The notes beneath the pieces were generated by a model. That model saw only the letters and a list, made by a program, of their open reading frames with translations, was not told the DNA's origin and did not search any database. This document shows positions 7,530-16,479 of a stretch of 64,000 nt of DNA, one piece after another. The DNA is taken from contig NZ_JAATJM010000001.1 of NCBI RefSeq assembly GCF_011927945.1, positions 1,869,501 to 1,933,500 of the forward strand, read 5' to 3'. Positions within the stretch are counted from its first letter, which is position 1. Every line of letters starts with the position of its first letter. A program made the position numbers and the translations under genes. This DNA comes from Brevundimonas alba. GTDB lineage: Bacteria > Pseudomonadota > Alphaproteobacteria > Caulobacterales > Caulobacteraceae.

Positions 7530-9745
7530 CCTTGCACGCCTTCGATCCAGTTCGGCAGCCAGCTCTCGTGCATCTCGCGCAGGTGGTCGAGCGGCAGGCG
7601 GAACAGGTCGCCGTCCGGTCCGCCGGAGCAGAAGTCCCGGCCCCTGGCCCGGCCGACCACGCTGGCGTGGATGCCGGCGGCCTGTGCCGCCGCGATGATG
7701 TCCGTCGCCTCGGGCACGGCCACCAGATAGCGCGCCTGATCTTCCCCGAAGAGCAGGATGTGCGCGTGCGTCGCCGAGGTCGCGTCCAGCTCCACGCCGA
7801 CGTCCGAGGCCAACGCCAGGTCCGCCGCCGCGCCGATCAGCCCGCCGTCGGACAGGTCGTGCACCACGGTCAGTTCGCCGCCTTCGATCAGGCCGCGAAC
7901 GAAGTCGCCTGTCTTGCGCTCCAGCGCCAGATCGACCGGCGGCGGCGCACCCTCTTCGCGGCCCAGCACCTCGCGCAGATAGATCGAGGAGCCCAGCTCC
8001 CCGACCGTCTCGCCGATCAGCACCAGCACATCGCCCTCGGCCATGCCGCCGAAGCCGGTCACGACATCGTAGTTGGGCAGCAGGCCGACCGCGCCCACGG
8101 TCGGAGTCGGCGGAATGGCCGCGCCATTGGTCTCGTTATACAGGCTGACATTGCCGCTCACGACGGGGAAGTCCAGCACCCGGCAGGCCTCGGCCATGCC
8201 GTCGATGGCGCGGACGATCTGGCCCATGATCTCGGGCCGCTGCGGATTGCCGAAATTCAGATTGTCGGTGATGGCGATCGGGCGGCTGCCCACCGCCGTC
8301 AGGTTGCGCCAGGCCTCGGCGACGGCCTGTTTCCCGCCCTCGTAGGGGTCGGCCAGCACATAGCGCGGCGTGACGTCCGAGGTCATGGCCAGACCCTTGT
8401 CCGTACCATGCACCCGGACCACGCCCGCATCTGCGCCCGTCGAGGAGTCCTGCAGGGTGTCGGCCATGACGTGCCGGTCGTACTGCTCCCAGATCCAGCG
8501 CTTGGACGCCATGTCGGGGCATGTCAGCACCTTGATCACTGCATCGACCCAGCTGTCCGGCGCCGGGACCTCCTTCGGGTCGAGGCGCGGCCGCAGCTCG
8601 GGCTGGACCCACGGCCGGTCGTACAGGGGCGCGTCGTCGAACAGCGGCGCCAGCGGCACGTCGCAGACCGTTTCGCCGTGATGCTTCAGCACCAGATGGC
8701 CGGTGTCGGTCGTGATGCCGACGACGGCGGCGTCCAGACCCCATTTTTCGAAGATGCGGTAGCCGTCCTGCTCGCGGCCGGGCTTGAGCACCGCCAGCAT
8801 CCGCTCCTGGCTTTCCGACAGCATCATCTCATAGGCGGTCATGTCCTCTTCGCGCTGGGGCACCATGTCCATGTTCAGCTCGATGCCGACGCCGCCCTTG
8901 CCGGCCATCTCGACCGACGACGACGTCAGGCCCGCCGCGCCCATGTCCTGGATCGCGGCGACCGCGCCTGACGCCATCAGCTCCAGCGTCGCCTCGATCA
9001 GCAGTTTCTCGGCGAACGGATCGCCGACCTGCACGGTCGGGCGCTTCTCGTCCGAATCCTCGTCGAACTCGGCCGAGGCCATGGTCGCGCCATGGATGCC
9101 GTCGCGGCCGGTCTTGGATCCGAAATAGACCACCGACAGGCCCGGCGCCGGGGCGGCCGAGTAGAACAGGCTGTCCGCCTTGGCCACGCCCACGCACATG
9201 GCGTTGACCAGGATGTTGCCGTTGTAGCCGGCGTGGAAATTGGTCTCGCCGCCCACGGTCGGCACGCCGACGCAGTTGCCGTAGCCGCCGATGCCGGACA
9301 CCACGCCCTTGACCAGCCGCCTGGTCTTCTCGTGTGACGGATCGCCGAAGCGCAGGGCGTTCAGCAGGGCCACGGGCCGCGCGCCCATGGTGAAGACGTC
9401 GCGCATGATGCCGCCGACGCCCGTCGCCGCGCCCTGATAGGGCTCGATGAAGCTGGGGTGGTTATGCGACTCCATCTTGAAGATGCAGGCGTCGCCGTCG
9501 TCGATGTCGATCACGCCGGCGTTCTCGCCCGGCCCGCAGATCACCCGCGGCCCCTTGGTCGGGAATTTGCCGAGGTGAATCTTCGACGACTTGTAGGAGC
9601 AGTGCTCCGACCACATCACCGAGAACACGCCCAGCTCGACGTTGTTCGGCTCGCGCCCCAGCCGGTCGAGGACGACCTGATACTCATTGGGGGCCAAGCC
9701 GTATTCGGCGGCCAGTTCGGCCATGGTCTTTTCGGGAGCGCTCAT
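7526..9745 (-). CDS. purL: Phosphoribosylformylglycinamidine synthase II (PurL, small type)
   Basis: A 739-residue ATP-dependent synthetase subunit of FGAM synthase; with PurQ (glutaminase) and PurS it converts FGAR to FGAM in de novo purine synthesis. Motifs: [37 protein letters not shown] (substrate and ATP site), [15 protein letters not shown] and VHDLSDGGL. The length fits the small PurL that needs PurQ and PurS, both found about 2.3-4 kb upstream on the same strand. Start [11 protein letters not shown] at 9745 fits the family better than the ATG at 9766. Confidence 0.97.
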   Translation of the reverse strand: MSAPEKTMAELAAEYGLAPNEYQVVLDRLGREPNNVELGVFSVMWSEHCSYKSSKIHLGKFPTKGPRVICGPGENAGVIDIDDGDACIFKMESHNHPSFIEPYQGAATGVGGIMRDVFTMGARPVALLNALRFGDPSHEKTRRLVKGVVSGIGGYGNCVGVPTVGGETNFHAGYNGNILVNAMCVGVAKADSLFYSAAPAPGLSVVYFGSKTGRDGIHGATMASAEFDEDSDEKRPTVQVGDPFAEKLLIEATLELMASGAVAAIQDMGAAGLTSSSVEMAGKGGVGIELNMDMVPQREEDMTAYEMMLSESQERMLAVLKPGREQDGYRIFEKWGLDAAVVGITTDTGHLVLKHHGETVCDVPLAPLFDDAPLYDRPWVQPELRPRLDPKEVPAPDSWVDAVIKVLTCPDMASKRWIWEQYDRHVMADTLQDSSTGADAGVVRVHGTDKGLAMTSDVTPRYVLADPYEGGKQAVAEAWRNLTAVGSRPIAITDNLNFGNPQRPEIMGQIVRAIDGMAEACRVLDFPVVSGNVSLYNETNGAAIPPTPTVGAVGLLPNYDVVTGFGGMAEGDVLVLIGETVGELGSSIYLREVLGREEGAPPPVDLALERKTGDFVRGLIEGGELTVVHDLSDGGLIGAAADLALASDVGVELDATSATHAHILLFGEDQARYLVAVPEATDIIAAAQAAGIHASVVGRARGRDFCSGGPDGDLFRLPLDHLREMHESWLPNWIEGVQG

Positions 9746-9846
9746 GGCCCGGCCTTCTAGCCGCAAGTGGCGAGTCTGTCAGCCGTCGGCGGCGGAACAT
9801 CGTCGCCGGCCCGCCATTGAGTCAGGCGAAGCCAAAGGAGGCCGCC

Positions 9847-9993
9847 ATGACGGACCAGCCTGTCGACCCCGCCGCAACGCCCGAAGACCCCGACGCGCCC
9901 GAGATCGCCGCCGACGATGTGGGCGCCAGCGCCGCCGCCGAACGCGCCTCCAAACAGGCCGCCAACGACGACATGGCCGCGGAGAACGACTGA
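9847..9993 (+). CDS. Tiny acidic, disordered protein (48 aa)
   Basis: A 48-residue open frame with a strong AAAGGAGG ribosome binding site 6 bases before the ATG. The product is rich in Asp, Glu, Ala and Pro (MTDQPVDPAATPEDPDAPEI at the start), with no hydrophobic core, so it is probably intrinsically disordered. The stop overlaps the next small gene (TGATG), which supports real translation. I recognise no family. Similar acidic mini-proteins in Caulobacterales may be stress-related hydrophilins; that is inference. Confidence 0.62.
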   Translation: MTDQPVDPAATPEDPDAPEIAADDVGASAAAERASKQAANDDMAAEND

Positions 9994-10235
9994 TGGCCCG
10001 CACCGGCAGCGAGACCACGCCGACCCCGGCGGATCACCAGCAGATGGATCGCTCCAACGATCCGGAAATCACCCGCGAAATGGACGAGGCCGCGCCGGAG
10101 CAGGCCTTGGCCAGCCGTCGGCAACGCTTCGCCGGGTCCGCCACGGGCGTCGGCAGCGTCGGCTTCGACGAGAAAGGCGCCTTCGACGTCGGCGATCCCG
10201 ACGCCGATCCGGAGGAGAACCCCGAGGCCGGCTAG
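9993..10235 (+). CDS. Small hydrophilic disordered protein (80 aa)
   Basis: An 80-residue protein translationally coupled to the preceding 48-residue frame (ATG at 9993 shares a base with its stop). The sequence is polar and acidic, with a single basic patch (LASRRQRFAGS) before GFDEKGAFDVGDPDADPEEN. It has no signal peptide or membrane segment and belongs to no family I recognise. The C-terminal stop overlaps the convergent membrane-protein gene. It probably functions with its partner, but the role is unknown. Confidence 0.62.
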   Translation: MARTGSETTPTPADHQQMDRSNDPEITREMDEAAPEQALASRRQRFAGSATGVGSVGFDEKGAFDVGDPDADPEENPEAG

Positions 10236-11035
10236 GCCGCTTCGGGACGCTCCACCCCCGGCCGCAGCCGGAAGGTCAGGATCACGGCCCCGACGAGAAC
10301 CGCCACCGCCGCGGCCAGCGCGACATAGGCCAGCGGCGTGTTCCGTTCCTGCTCGGCCACGAACGCGCCGAGCAGACCCCAGGCCACGGGCAGGGCGTAG
10401 GCCAGCATCCGCAGCCTCACCGTCACGCCCAGCGCCACCAGGGCGACGACGCCGATGGCCAGCATGGCCCAGACGGTCGGACTGACCGACGTCGGCAGGT
10501 CGCCATTGCCAGTCAGAATCGTCAGCAGATTCACCGGCGCCGCCACCGTCAGCCAGCCGGCCAGCAGGGCCAGCGGCCAGACCACCATCCAGCGGTCCCG
10601 CTCTGTCCGGCCCAGCGCCCGTACCGCGCCGCTGTTGGCGAGGAGCGGAACCAGCAGCACCAGAAGCGACGCGAAGATCAGCACGACCGTCGCCCACTCC
10701 CAGTCGAACGCGGCCGCCACGACCCACCAGCCGATGCCGAGGAAGGCCGCGACCGAGGGCCAGCCGAGCCGGTGGATCAGCAGGCTCTCGCCGGTCTGCT
10801 TCAGCACCTGCCGGACGGCGTAGATGAGTATGCCGAGATAGATCACGCCCCAGATCGAGAAGGCGTATCCCGCCACCCGAAGGGTCGCATCGCTGTCGGC
10901 CGAGAACTCCGCCGGCGTCTGGCCCCAGCCCATCAGCACCTGTGTCTGGCCGACCACCACGGCGAAGATGGCGCTGGCGAGCACGATCAGACGCCGGGTC
11001 ATCTGGGCGGAGGTGGGGCGGACGATCGAGGACAT
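10232..11035 (-). CDS. TspO/MBR-like multi-pass membrane protein
   Basis: A 267-residue inner-membrane protein with about eight to nine hydrophobic helices. The segment GYAFSIWGVIYLGILIYAV corresponds to the FSIWG-IY motif of tryptophan-rich sensory/TspO-related proteins, and WWVVAAAFDWEW is Trp-rich as in that group. TspO proteins bind tetrapyrroles and influence porphyrin traffic or stress responses; for this longer branch the ligand is unknown. The start at 11035 (MSSIVRPTSAQMTRR) follows AGGAG; earlier in-frame ATGs lie within the region read by the opposite-strand gene. It is flanked by the tiny acidic protein genes. Confidence 0.72.
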   Translation of the reverse strand: MSSIVRPTSAQMTRRLIVLASAIFAVVVGQTQVLMGWGQTPAEFSADSDATLRVAGYAFSIWGVIYLGILIYAVRQVLKQTGESLLIHRLGWPSVAAFLGIGWWVVAAAFDWEWATVVLIFASLLVLLVPLLANSGAVRALGRTERDRWMVVWPLALLAGWLTVAAPVNLLTILTGNGDLPTSVSPTVWAMLAIGVVALVALGVTVRLRMLAYALPVAWGLLGAFVAEQERNTPLAYVALAAAVAVLVGAVILTFRLRPGVERPEAA

Positions 11036-11100
11036 GGCGTCTCCTGCGGCGGCACGGTGTGTGGAGACTACGCACCGGAACCCGCGTCGGTTCACCCGTC

Positions 11101-11126
11101 GGAACCTCGACCGTCGCGCGCGGGTT
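11101..11126 (+). promoter_or_regulatory. Possible EcfG-type general stress promoter
   Basis: GGAAC at 11101-11105, a 17-base spacer, then GGTT at 11123-11126. This is close to the GGAAC-N16/17-CGTT consensus of alphaproteobacterial EcfG (SigT) promoters. It stands 22 bases before the start of the 88-residue acidic protein at 11148, with AAAGGA as ribosome binding site between. The first base of the -10 differs from consensus, so this is a candidate only. Confidence 0.4.
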
Positions 11127-11147
11127 CCTTTGGCAAAGGAGACCACC

Positions 11148-11414
11148 ATGGCCGACGAAACCGACCGCCCCGACGAAACGCCCGTGTTCGAGACTGATTT
11201 CGTCCAGGCCGACCGGGCCCGCGAGCAGGGTCTCGGCCTCGGCGAGCGCGAGCTGAACGCCCAGCGTGACCCCGGCGGCGTCCGCACCGCCGACGAGGAT
11301 CCCACGATGGAGGACGGCGCCTCGCTGAACTCGGATGACGACGATGCGCTGGACCAGTCGATCGGCGTCCAGGGCTCGGCCGACGGCGAGCTTCGCCGCG
11401 CCGACGACGTCTAG
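11148..11414 (+). CDS. Acidic disordered protein (88 aa)
   Basis: An 88-residue, strongly acidic protein (MADETDRPDETPVFETDFVQ at the start, DDDDALDQS later) with AAAGGA before the ATG. No hydrophobic core, signal or membrane segment is seen. It resembles in composition the two tiny proteins at 9847 and 9993 but is not clearly their paralogue. An EcfG-like promoter lies just upstream, which would make it a general-stress hydrophilic protein; this is inference. Its stop overlaps that of the convergent acetyltransferase gene. Confidence 0.66.
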   Translation: MADETDRPDETPVFETDFVQADRAREQGLGLGERELNAQRDPGGVRTADEDPTMEDGASLNSDDDDALDQSIGVQGSADGELRRADDV

Positions 11415-11962
11415 CGCCTGACCCGGGCCGGATTGCCCACGGCGGTCGCGCCCGCAGGCACGTCACGGGTGACGACGGCCCCGGCGCCGATCACGGCGTC
11501 GTCACCGATGGTCACGCCCGGCAGGATCAGCGCCCCTCCGCCGATCCACACATTGGTCCCGATCACGATCGGCCGCCCGAACTCGATGCCGGCGGCGCGC
11601 TCGGCGAAGTCACGCGGGCGGTCGGCGGTTAGAATCTGCACCCCGGGCCCGATCTGCGTCCCGTCTCCGATCTCGACCTCGCAGACATCCAGAACGATGC
11701 AGTTGAAGTTGAGGAAGACGTTGCGGCCCAGCCGGATGTTGTAGCCGTAGTCGCAGTGGAAGGGCGGGCCTATCACCGCGCCTTCTCCAACCTCGCCCAG
11801 CCGCTGGCGCAGCAGGTCGCGCCGTTCAGCCGGCGTCGAGCCGAGGGCGGCGTTGTAGCGCGCCATCCACTGCTGCGCCGTGCTCTGGTCGGCCTGAAGC
11901 TCCGGGTCGCCGGGATCGTACGGCAGGCCAGAAATCATCTTCTGGCGTTCGCTCATGAACAT
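11411..11962 (-). CDS. Sugar O-acetyltransferase, maltose/NodL type
   Basis: A 183-residue acetyl-CoA-dependent O-acetyltransferase of the left-handed beta-helix family. The N-terminal Mac domain (MISGLPYDPGDPELQADQ) is followed by hexapeptide repeats: GEGAVIGPPFHCDYGYNIRLG with the catalytic-type His, VEIGDGTQIGPGV, and PIVIGTNVWIGGGALILPGV through VVTRDVPAGATAVGNPAR. The length is normal. The acceptor is a sugar in characterised relatives (maltose, lipo-chito-oligosaccharide); here it cannot be named. Two adjacent ATG codons (11962, 11956) are possible; GGGGGA favours the first. Confidence 0.9.
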   Translation of the reverse strand: MFMSERQKMISGLPYDPGDPELQADQSTAQQWMARYNAALGSTPAERRDLLRQRLGEVGEGAVIGPPFHCDYGYNIRLGRNVFLNFNCIVLDVCEVEIGDGTQIGPGVQILTADRPRDFAERAAGIEFGRPIVIGTNVWIGGGALILPGVTIGDDAVIGAGAVVTRDVPAGATAVGNPARVRR

Positions 11963-12029
11963 GGTGGTCCCCCGCTACGCATCCGTGCCGACTTCGGCCG
12001 CAGCGATGGCCGCGGTCAAGCCCGGCGTG

Positions 12030-12692
12030 TCAGGCGGCGGCGAAGACGCTGCGGAACAGGGTCGCGCCGTCGGCCGAGCCGAGCTCTTCCTCGAACGCCC
12101 TGTCGGGGTGGGGCATCATGCCCAGCACATTGCCTTGCGCGTTCTGGATGCCGGCGATGTCCGCGACCGAGCCGTTCGGATTGTCGACATAGCGGAACAC
12201 GACCTGCCCCTCGCCCTCGAGCCGGGCCAGCGTCTCGGCGTCGGCGAAGTAATTCCCGTCGCCATTGCCCTGGGTCATGATCACTTCGCGCTGGCCCTGA
12301 TAGCCTGCGGTGAAGCGGGTCTGGCCGTTGGCGACGGTCAGGCTGATCGGCTTGCAGACGTATTTCAGCCCGGCGTTCTTCAGCAGCGCGCCCGGCAGCA
12401 TCCCGGCCTCGCACAGGATCTGGAAGCCGTTGCAGATGCCGACCACGGCCACGCCGTCGTCCGCGGCCTTCTTCACCGCCTGCATCACCGGGGACTGCAC
12501 CGCCATCGCGCCGCAGCGCAGATAGTCGCCGTAGGAGAACCCACCGGGCAGCACGATCAGGTCCAGCCCCGACGGCAGCTCCGTCTCCTGGTGCCATACC
12601 ATTTGGACGGTCTCGCCCGTCGAGCGTTCGATCGCGACCTTGCAGTCGCGGTCGCAGTTTGACCCCGGGAAGACGATGACGGCTGCGCTCAT
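12030..12692 (-). CDS. purQ: Phosphoribosylformylglycinamidine synthase I (PurQ, glutaminase)
   Basis: A 220-residue class-I glutamine amidotransferase subunit supplying ammonia to PurL. It begins with [16 protein letters not shown], carries the nucleophile region [11 protein letters not shown] (catalytic Cys) and ends with the catalytic pair in [10 protein letters not shown]. The length is standard for stand-alone PurQ. It follows purS, a small membrane peptide gene and a PEBP gene on the same strand with gaps under 50 bases, so it is probably co-transcribed with purC and purS. Confidence 0.97.
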   Translation of the reverse strand: MSAAVIVFPGSNCDRDCKVAIERSTGETVQMVWHQETELPSGLDLIVLPGGFSYGDYLRCGAMAVQSPVMQAVKKAADDGVAVVGICNGFQILCEAGMLPGALLKNAGLKYVCKPISLTVANGQTRFTAGYQGQREVIMTQGNGDGNYFADAETLARLEGEGQVVFRYVDNPNGSVADIAGIQNAQGNVLGMMPHPDRAFEEELGSADGATLFRSVFAAA

Positions 12693-12736
12693 GGGCGCGC
12701 CTCTAGCACCGTTCGGAGGCGATGTCAGGGCGCCCG

Positions 12737-13207
12737 TCAGCCTTGGCCGGTGTTCTCGTACGTCGCCGTGATCGTCGCCTTCGCCAGCGTGTGGAAATGC
12801 AGGTTGAAGCCGAACACCGCGCCCGAGTTGTCCGGCGTCACGTCCAGCTTTTCCGTGTCCACGGCGAAGACGGTGAAGATGTAGCGGTGTGGCCCATGCC
12901 CCGGCGGCGGGGCGGCGCCGCCGAAGCCCGGCGAGCCATAGTCCGTGCGACCCTCGACGGCTCCGGACGGGACGGGCCCTCCGGTGGACAGCTCCGTCAC
13001 ATCCGCCGGAATATTGGCCACGGTCCAGTGCCAGAAGCCCGAGCCCGTCGGCGCGTCCGGGTCGTAGCAGGTCACGGCGTAGCTCTTCGTCCCCTCGGGC
13101 GCGCCGGACCATTTCAGATGCGGCGAGGTGTTCCCCTTCGCCTGCACCTGCGCGTCGGGCAGCACGCCGCCGTCGGTGATGTCGTTGGAGCTGAGGGTGA
13201 AGGTCAT
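12737..13207 (-). CDS. YbhB/YbcL-type PEBP (Raf kinase inhibitor-like) protein
   Basis: A 156-residue phosphatidylethanolamine-binding-protein fold. Diagnostic parts: [37 protein letters not shown], the DPDAP motif and [13 protein letters not shown], then [15 protein letters not shown]. It has no signal peptide, so it is probably cytosolic, as for E. coli YbhB. The bacterial function is not settled; ligand binding or inhibition of proteases/kinases has been proposed for the family. It sits inside the purine operon between purS and purQ, with 44-47-base gaps on each side. Confidence 0.93.
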   Translation of the reverse strand: MTFTLSSNDITDGGVLPDAQVQAKGNTSPHLKWSGAPEGTKSYAVTCYDPDAPTGSGFWHWTVANIPADVTELSTGGPVPSGAVEGRTDYGSPGFGGAAPPPGHGPHRYIFTVFAVDTEKLDVTPDNSGAVFGFNLHFHTLAKATITATYENTGQG

Positions 13208-13254
13208 GGGCGCCTCGTCAATGATCGTCGAACGACCCTAACGCACGAGCGGCC

Positions 13255-13386
13255 TCAATGTCCCTGCTGCTGCGCCGCCGTCGTGAAGGCGCTGTCGTCC
13301 ATCAGCCCGCCCGCCAGAGCCGCCGCGAAGATCACGCAGGACACCATGATGAACAGGGCGATGGCCAGTTTCAGTCCGCGCTTCAC
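13255..13386 (-). CDS. Small single-span membrane peptide in the purine operon (43 aa)
   Basis: A 43-residue frame starting with GTG at 13386 that overlaps the purS stop codon (GTGA). It has one hydrophobic helix (LKLAIALFIMVSCVIFAAAL) after a basic KRG start and a polar Gln-rich tail (TAAQQQGH), giving an N-in single-pass membrane peptide. The overlap suggests translation coupled to purS. I recognise no family. It could be a small regulator of a membrane partner or an evolving gene; there is no direct evidence for function. Confidence 0.55.
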   Translation of the reverse strand: MKRGLKLAIALFIMVSCVIFAAALAGGLMDDSAFTTAAQQQGH

Positions 13387-13619
13387 GCGACCTCGATGCG
13401 GTAGCTTTCGATGACGGTGTTGGCGAGCAGGGTCTCGCACATCTTCTTCGCTTCGGCTGCGGGATCGGCCGCGCCGTCCAGATCGAACTCGACCAGCTTG
13501 CCCACGCGAGCGTTGGCCACGCCGCCCCAGCCAAGGCCGTGCAACGCGCCTTCGACGGCCTTGCCCTGAACGTCCAGCACGCCCGGCTTCAGGAACACGT
13601 GAACCTTCACCTTGGCCAT
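13383..13619 (-). CDS. purS: FGAM synthase subunit PurS
   Basis: A 78-residue PurS, the small structural subunit that bridges PurL and PurQ in Gram-positive and alphaproteobacterial FGAM synthase. Typical features: KVKVHVFLKPGVLDVQGKAV at the start, then ALHGLGW and the C-terminal IESYRIEV. The start ATG overlaps the purC stop (ATGA), and the stop overlaps the next small frame (GTGA). The size is normal. Confidence 0.95.
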   Translation of the reverse strand: MAKVKVHVFLKPGVLDVQGKAVEGALHGLGWGGVANARVGKLVEFDLDGAADPAAEAKKMCETLLANTVIESYRIEVA

Positions 13620-14380
13620 CAGTGCAGCCCCCCCTGAATCACGGTCGGCATGTCCTTCATGATGCCGAGGCGGCGGGCCACCTCGGTGTAGCTCTCGATG
13701 ACATTGCCCAGATCGCGGCGGAAGCGGTCCTTGTCCAGCTTCTCGCCCGTGGCGCTGTCCCACAGCCGGCACGAATCGGGACTGATCTCGTCGGCGAGGA
13801 TCACGCGGCTGAAGTCGTTCTCCCAGATGCGGCCGAACTCGATCTTGAAGTCCACCAGGGTGATGCCGACGGCGCCGAACATGCCCGACAGATAGTCGTT
13901 CACGCGAACGGTCATGGCGAGGATGTCGTCCAGCTCCTGGGTCGAGGCCCAGTTGAAGGCCGTGATGTGCTCCTCGGTGACCATAGGGTCGTTGAGCTCG
14001 TCCTTCTTGAGGTAGAATTCGATGATCGAGCGGGGCAGGGGCGTGCCCTCGTCGATGCCCAGCCGCTGGCTCATCGAACCGGCGACGATGTTGCGGCAGA
14101 CGACCTCGAGCGGAATGATCTCGACCTCGCGGATCAGCTGCTCGCGCAGGTTCAGCCGCTTGATGAAGTGGTTGGTCACGCCGATGCCGTTGAGGCGCGC
14201 CATGACGAACTCGCTGATGCGGTTGTTGATGACACCCTTGCCCTCGAGCTGCGCCTTCTTCTCGCCGTTGAAAGCGGTGGCGTCGTCCTTGAAATACTGG
14301 ATCAGGGTGCCGGGCTCGGGGCCTTCGTAGAGGATCTTGGCCTTGCCCTCGTAGAGCTTCTTGCGCTTGACGTTCATCAT
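13619..14380 (-). CDS. purC: Phosphoribosylaminoimidazole-succinocarboxamide (SAICAR) synthase
   Basis: A 253-residue ATP-dependent ligase joining CAIR and aspartate in purine synthesis. Motifs: [14 protein letters not shown] near the start, [41 protein letters not shown] and [12 protein letters not shown]. Two tandem ATGs at 14380 and 14377 are the likely start; the ATG at 14485 would add an Arg/Pro-rich stretch unlike the family. It heads the purC-purS-small peptide-PEBP-purQ cluster and is divergent from the zeta-subunit gene. Confidence 0.96.
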   Translation of the reverse strand: MMNVKRKKLYEGKAKILYEGPEPGTLIQYFKDDATAFNGEKKAQLEGKGVINNRISEFVMARLNGIGVTNHFIKRLNLREQLIREVEIIPLEVVCRNIVAGSMSQRLGIDEGTPLPRSIIEFYLKKDELNDPMVTEEHITAFNWASTQELDDILAMTVRVNDYLSGMFGAVGITLVDFKIEFGRIWENDFSRVILADEISPDSCRLWDSATGEKLDKDRFRRDLGNVIESYTEVARRLGIMKDMPTVIQGGLH

Positions 14381-14629
14381 CACGGGTCCGGGCGGGGCCT
14401 CGCCGGAAACGAAAATCGCGCGGCCAGCACGGTGGTCTGGGCGGCGCGATCCTGAATCGGGCGGGCGGGAGAATTGGTCGGCCACCCCTTACCGGAAGCC
14501 GGGCTGCGACACAAACAGCGGCGCGCGCAGGACCCCCTCCGGTTTCCGTTGCGTTCGCCCCCCGGGGAGCTATAGACCTGCTCGACCGCGGCCACCTCAC
14601 GAGCCGCCTGACGGAGCCTGCAGACGCCC

Positions 14630-14953
14630 ATGACGACCTTCGACGATCGGGAAAGGGGCTTCGAGTCCAAGTTCGCCCTCGATCAGGAACAGGAATTCAA
14701 GGCGATCGCCCGGCGCAACAAGCTGCTGGGGCTGTGGGCCGCCGAGAAGATGGGTCTGTCGCCGGAAACGGCCGACCAGTACGCCGGCGCGGTCGTCCGG
14801 GCGGACTTCGAGCAGCCGGGCGAGGAAGACGTCTACCGCAAGATCGCCCAGGACCTCGAAGGCGCCGGCCTGACCGTCTCGGAAGGCGAAATCCGCCGCA
14901 AGATGGACGAGCTGTCCTCGGTCGCCCGCGAGCAGATTCGCAACGGCGAATAG
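14630..14953 (+). CDS. ATPase inhibitor subunit zeta (DUF1476)
   Basis: A 107-residue, mostly helical, charged protein of the DUF1476 family. It begins TTFDDRERGFESKFALDQEQ, has KLLGLWAAEKMGLSPETA in the middle and a C-terminal IRRKMDELSSVAREQI helix. In Paracoccus this protein is the zeta subunit that blocks reverse (ATP-hydrolysing) rotation of the F1Fo ATP synthase through its N-terminal segment. Its position opposite purC is common in alphaproteobacteria. No signal peptide; cytoplasmic. Confidence 0.93.
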   Translation: MTTFDDRERGFESKFALDQEQEFKAIARRNKLLGLWAAEKMGLSPETADQYAGAVVRADFEQPGEEDVYRKIAQDLEGAGLTVSEGEIRRKMDELSSVAREQIRNGE

Positions 14954-14968
14954 CCGCCGGCCCGCCCG

Positions 14969-15544
14969 CTAGCCGGGCGACAGCACCGTATCCAGTCCAT
15001 GGATCACGCCGTTGGAGCCGACCATGTCGGCCTCGATGACGCGCGCCACGCCCCCCGCCGCATCGGTCAGCCCGATGGATCCGTCCGGATTGGTCTTCGC
15101 CGTCAGCGTGCCGCCCTGCATCGTCGTCAGCGCCAGCGACCCGCCGGCGGCCTGAATCCGCTGCGCCAGCGCGGCCGCATCCAGTCGGCCGGGGACGATG
15201 TGATAGGTCAGCAACCGCCGCAGCTCCGCCTTGCCTTCGGGCTTGGTCAGGGCGTCGCGCCGCTCGGCGGGCACCTTTTCGAAAGCGGCGTTGGTCGGGG
15301 CGAATACGGTGAAGGGGCCGCCTCCGCCAAGGGTCGCGGCCACCTCGGCTGTCTGCAGGGCGCTGACCAGGGTGGTGAAGTCCGGACCGCGCTGGGCGAC
15401 GAGCAACACCGTGTCGGTCGTGGCGGGCGCAGGCGCGGGAGCCGCCGACGGCGCGGCGGCTTGCTTCGGCACCTCACGGTTGTCGCAGCCCGGCAGGATG
15501 GCGGCGCACGCCAGCACGGCAAGCAAGGTACCGGTCGTTCTCAT
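14969..15544 (-). CDS. Fasciclin (FAS1) domain lipoprotein
   Basis: A 191-residue secreted protein. The signal sequence ends in a lipobox, ILPGC (Cys20), followed by an Ala/Pro linker to about residue 42. A single FAS1 domain follows: TLVSALQTAEVAATLGGG, the conserved FTVFAPTNAAFEKVP motif and LLTYHIVPGRLD, ending with a NGVIHGLDTVLSP motif. FAS1 domains mediate adhesion or matrix binding; the partner here is unknown. A second FAS1 protein is encoded at 26194, with a cleavable rather than lipid signal. Confidence 0.9.
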   Translation of the reverse strand: MRTTGTLLAVLACAAILPGCDNREVPKQAAAPSAAPAPAPATTDTVLLVAQRGPDFTTLVSALQTAEVAATLGGGGPFTVFAPTNAAFEKVPAERRDALTKPEGKAELRRLLTYHIVPGRLDAAALAQRIQAAGGSLALTTMQGGTLTAKTNPDGSIGLTDAAGGVARVIEADMVGSNGVIHGLDTVLSPG

Positions 15545-15645
15545 CGCAGGGCCTCCTGACGCCGCCGCTATGACGGCTTCACAGACTGATATGGCTCAGC
15601 CGTCGAAAGGATGCGCCCGGGCGGCGATTTCCCCAAACCCGCGCG

Positions 15646-16230
15646 TCACGCGATCCACGGCGACAGCACTGACCACGCGAGCGCCTTGTCCGCGAACCGC
15701 CGTGCGTGCGCCGGACTGGACGAGGGCAAGTCGATCAGGGTGAGGCTTTCGCCGACGTCCCTGAGGACCGCCCGTCCCAGCCGCGCGGCTGTGCCTCCGT
15801 TGAAGGCGACCACTCGCAGATCCGGCAGGGCCTCGACCAGCCCCCGCAGGTCCGCCGCCTCCGGCAGCCGGATCGCCGCGTCGAGGCTGCCCGGCCTTTC
15901 CGCGCTGGCGATGACGTCCCACAGCCCCACGCGCGCCGCCGTCAGCGCGGCCAGCCGGTCCTCGTAGGGCAGGGCGGCCAGTTCGCGCCTGATGACCCCT
16001 CCGATCAACCGCCAGAAGGCGTTCTGCGGATGCCCGTAATACTGCCCCGCCCTCAGCGAGGTGTCGCCGGGAAGACTTCCGAGGATCAGCAGCCGCGTCC
16101 GCTCATCGACGACCGGATCGAAGGCGCGCTTGCGGTTCAGAGCGTCCGCATCCGGACCGTGAAACGCACCCGTTCTCCCGTTGCCGGCCGGCCGTCCTCC
16201 CAACGGAATTTGTAGCCCCGCGAGGCGCAT
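15646..16230 (-). CDS. DNA-deoxyinosine (hypoxanthine-DNA) glycosylase, UDG superfamily
   Basis: A uracil-glycosylase-superfamily protein of the TIGR04274 type, excising hypoxanthine from deaminated adenine. Conserved parts: RLLILGSLPGDTSLRAGQYY, HPQNAFWRLIGGVI, GLWDVIASAERPGSLDAAI, VAFNGGTAA and LPSSSPAHARR. The homologous region starts at the segment NRKRAFDPVVDERT. The only nearby in-frame codon there is CTG at 16140, which overlaps the upstream gene's stop; ATG at 16230 adds 30 residues that are read in another frame by that gene. The true start is unresolved. Confidence 0.85.
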   Translation of the reverse strand: MRLAGLQIPLGGRPAGNGRTGAFHGPDADALNRKRAFDPVVDERTRLLILGSLPGDTSLRAGQYYGHPQNAFWRLIGGVIRRELAALPYEDRLAALTAARVGLWDVIASAERPGSLDAAIRLPEAADLRGLVEALPDLRVVAFNGGTAARLGRAVLRDVGESLTLIDLPSSSPAHARRFADKALAWSVLSPWIA

Positions 16231-16475
16231 TCAGCGGCATAGCGAAGCTCCCGCGAAGTGTCGGGCTCGAACTCGCAACGCGTGGGACCGCCGATGCTGT
16301 TCACTTCACAGCTCACCGGGACCGCGAAATCTCGCCCGCGGGGAAGATCCCTCAGGCATCGGCTGATCCCGCGGGACGGCTGGTCGAAAGTCCTGACGAT
16401 CGTCCTGCCTTCCGGATTGGCGGCCGAATCCTGGCCCAGCATGGCGGCGAGCAGGGCGAACATGCTGATCATCAT
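16137..16475 (-). CDS. Small exported protein with TonB-C-like domain
   Basis: A 112-residue protein with an N-terminal hydrophobic segment (MMISMFALLAAMLG) consistent with a signal peptide. The remainder has three Cys (SRCLRDL, PVSCEVNS, CEFEP) and the strand pattern of TonB C-terminal-like domains: VSCEVNSIGGPTRCEFE, then a helix RYAAECASRGYKF and a last strand RVRFTVRM. Stand-alone TonB-C-like domains are common in Caulobacterales but mostly uncharacterised. It starts 5 bases downstream of purB, so it is probably co-transcribed. Confidence 0.65.
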   Translation of the reverse strand: MMISMFALLAAMLGQDSAANPEGRTIVRTFDQPSRGISRCLRDLPRGRDFAVPVSCEVNSIGGPTRCEFEPDTSRELRYAAECASRGYKFRWEDGRPATGERVRFTVRMRTL

Positions 16476-16479
16476 GCGG

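Noticed and set aside
16140..16230. Hypoxanthine-glycosylase 5' extension as evidence for a frameshift between the two overlapping genes
   Set aside because: Each reading frame is intact and shows its own domain; an uncertain start codon is enough to explain the overlap.
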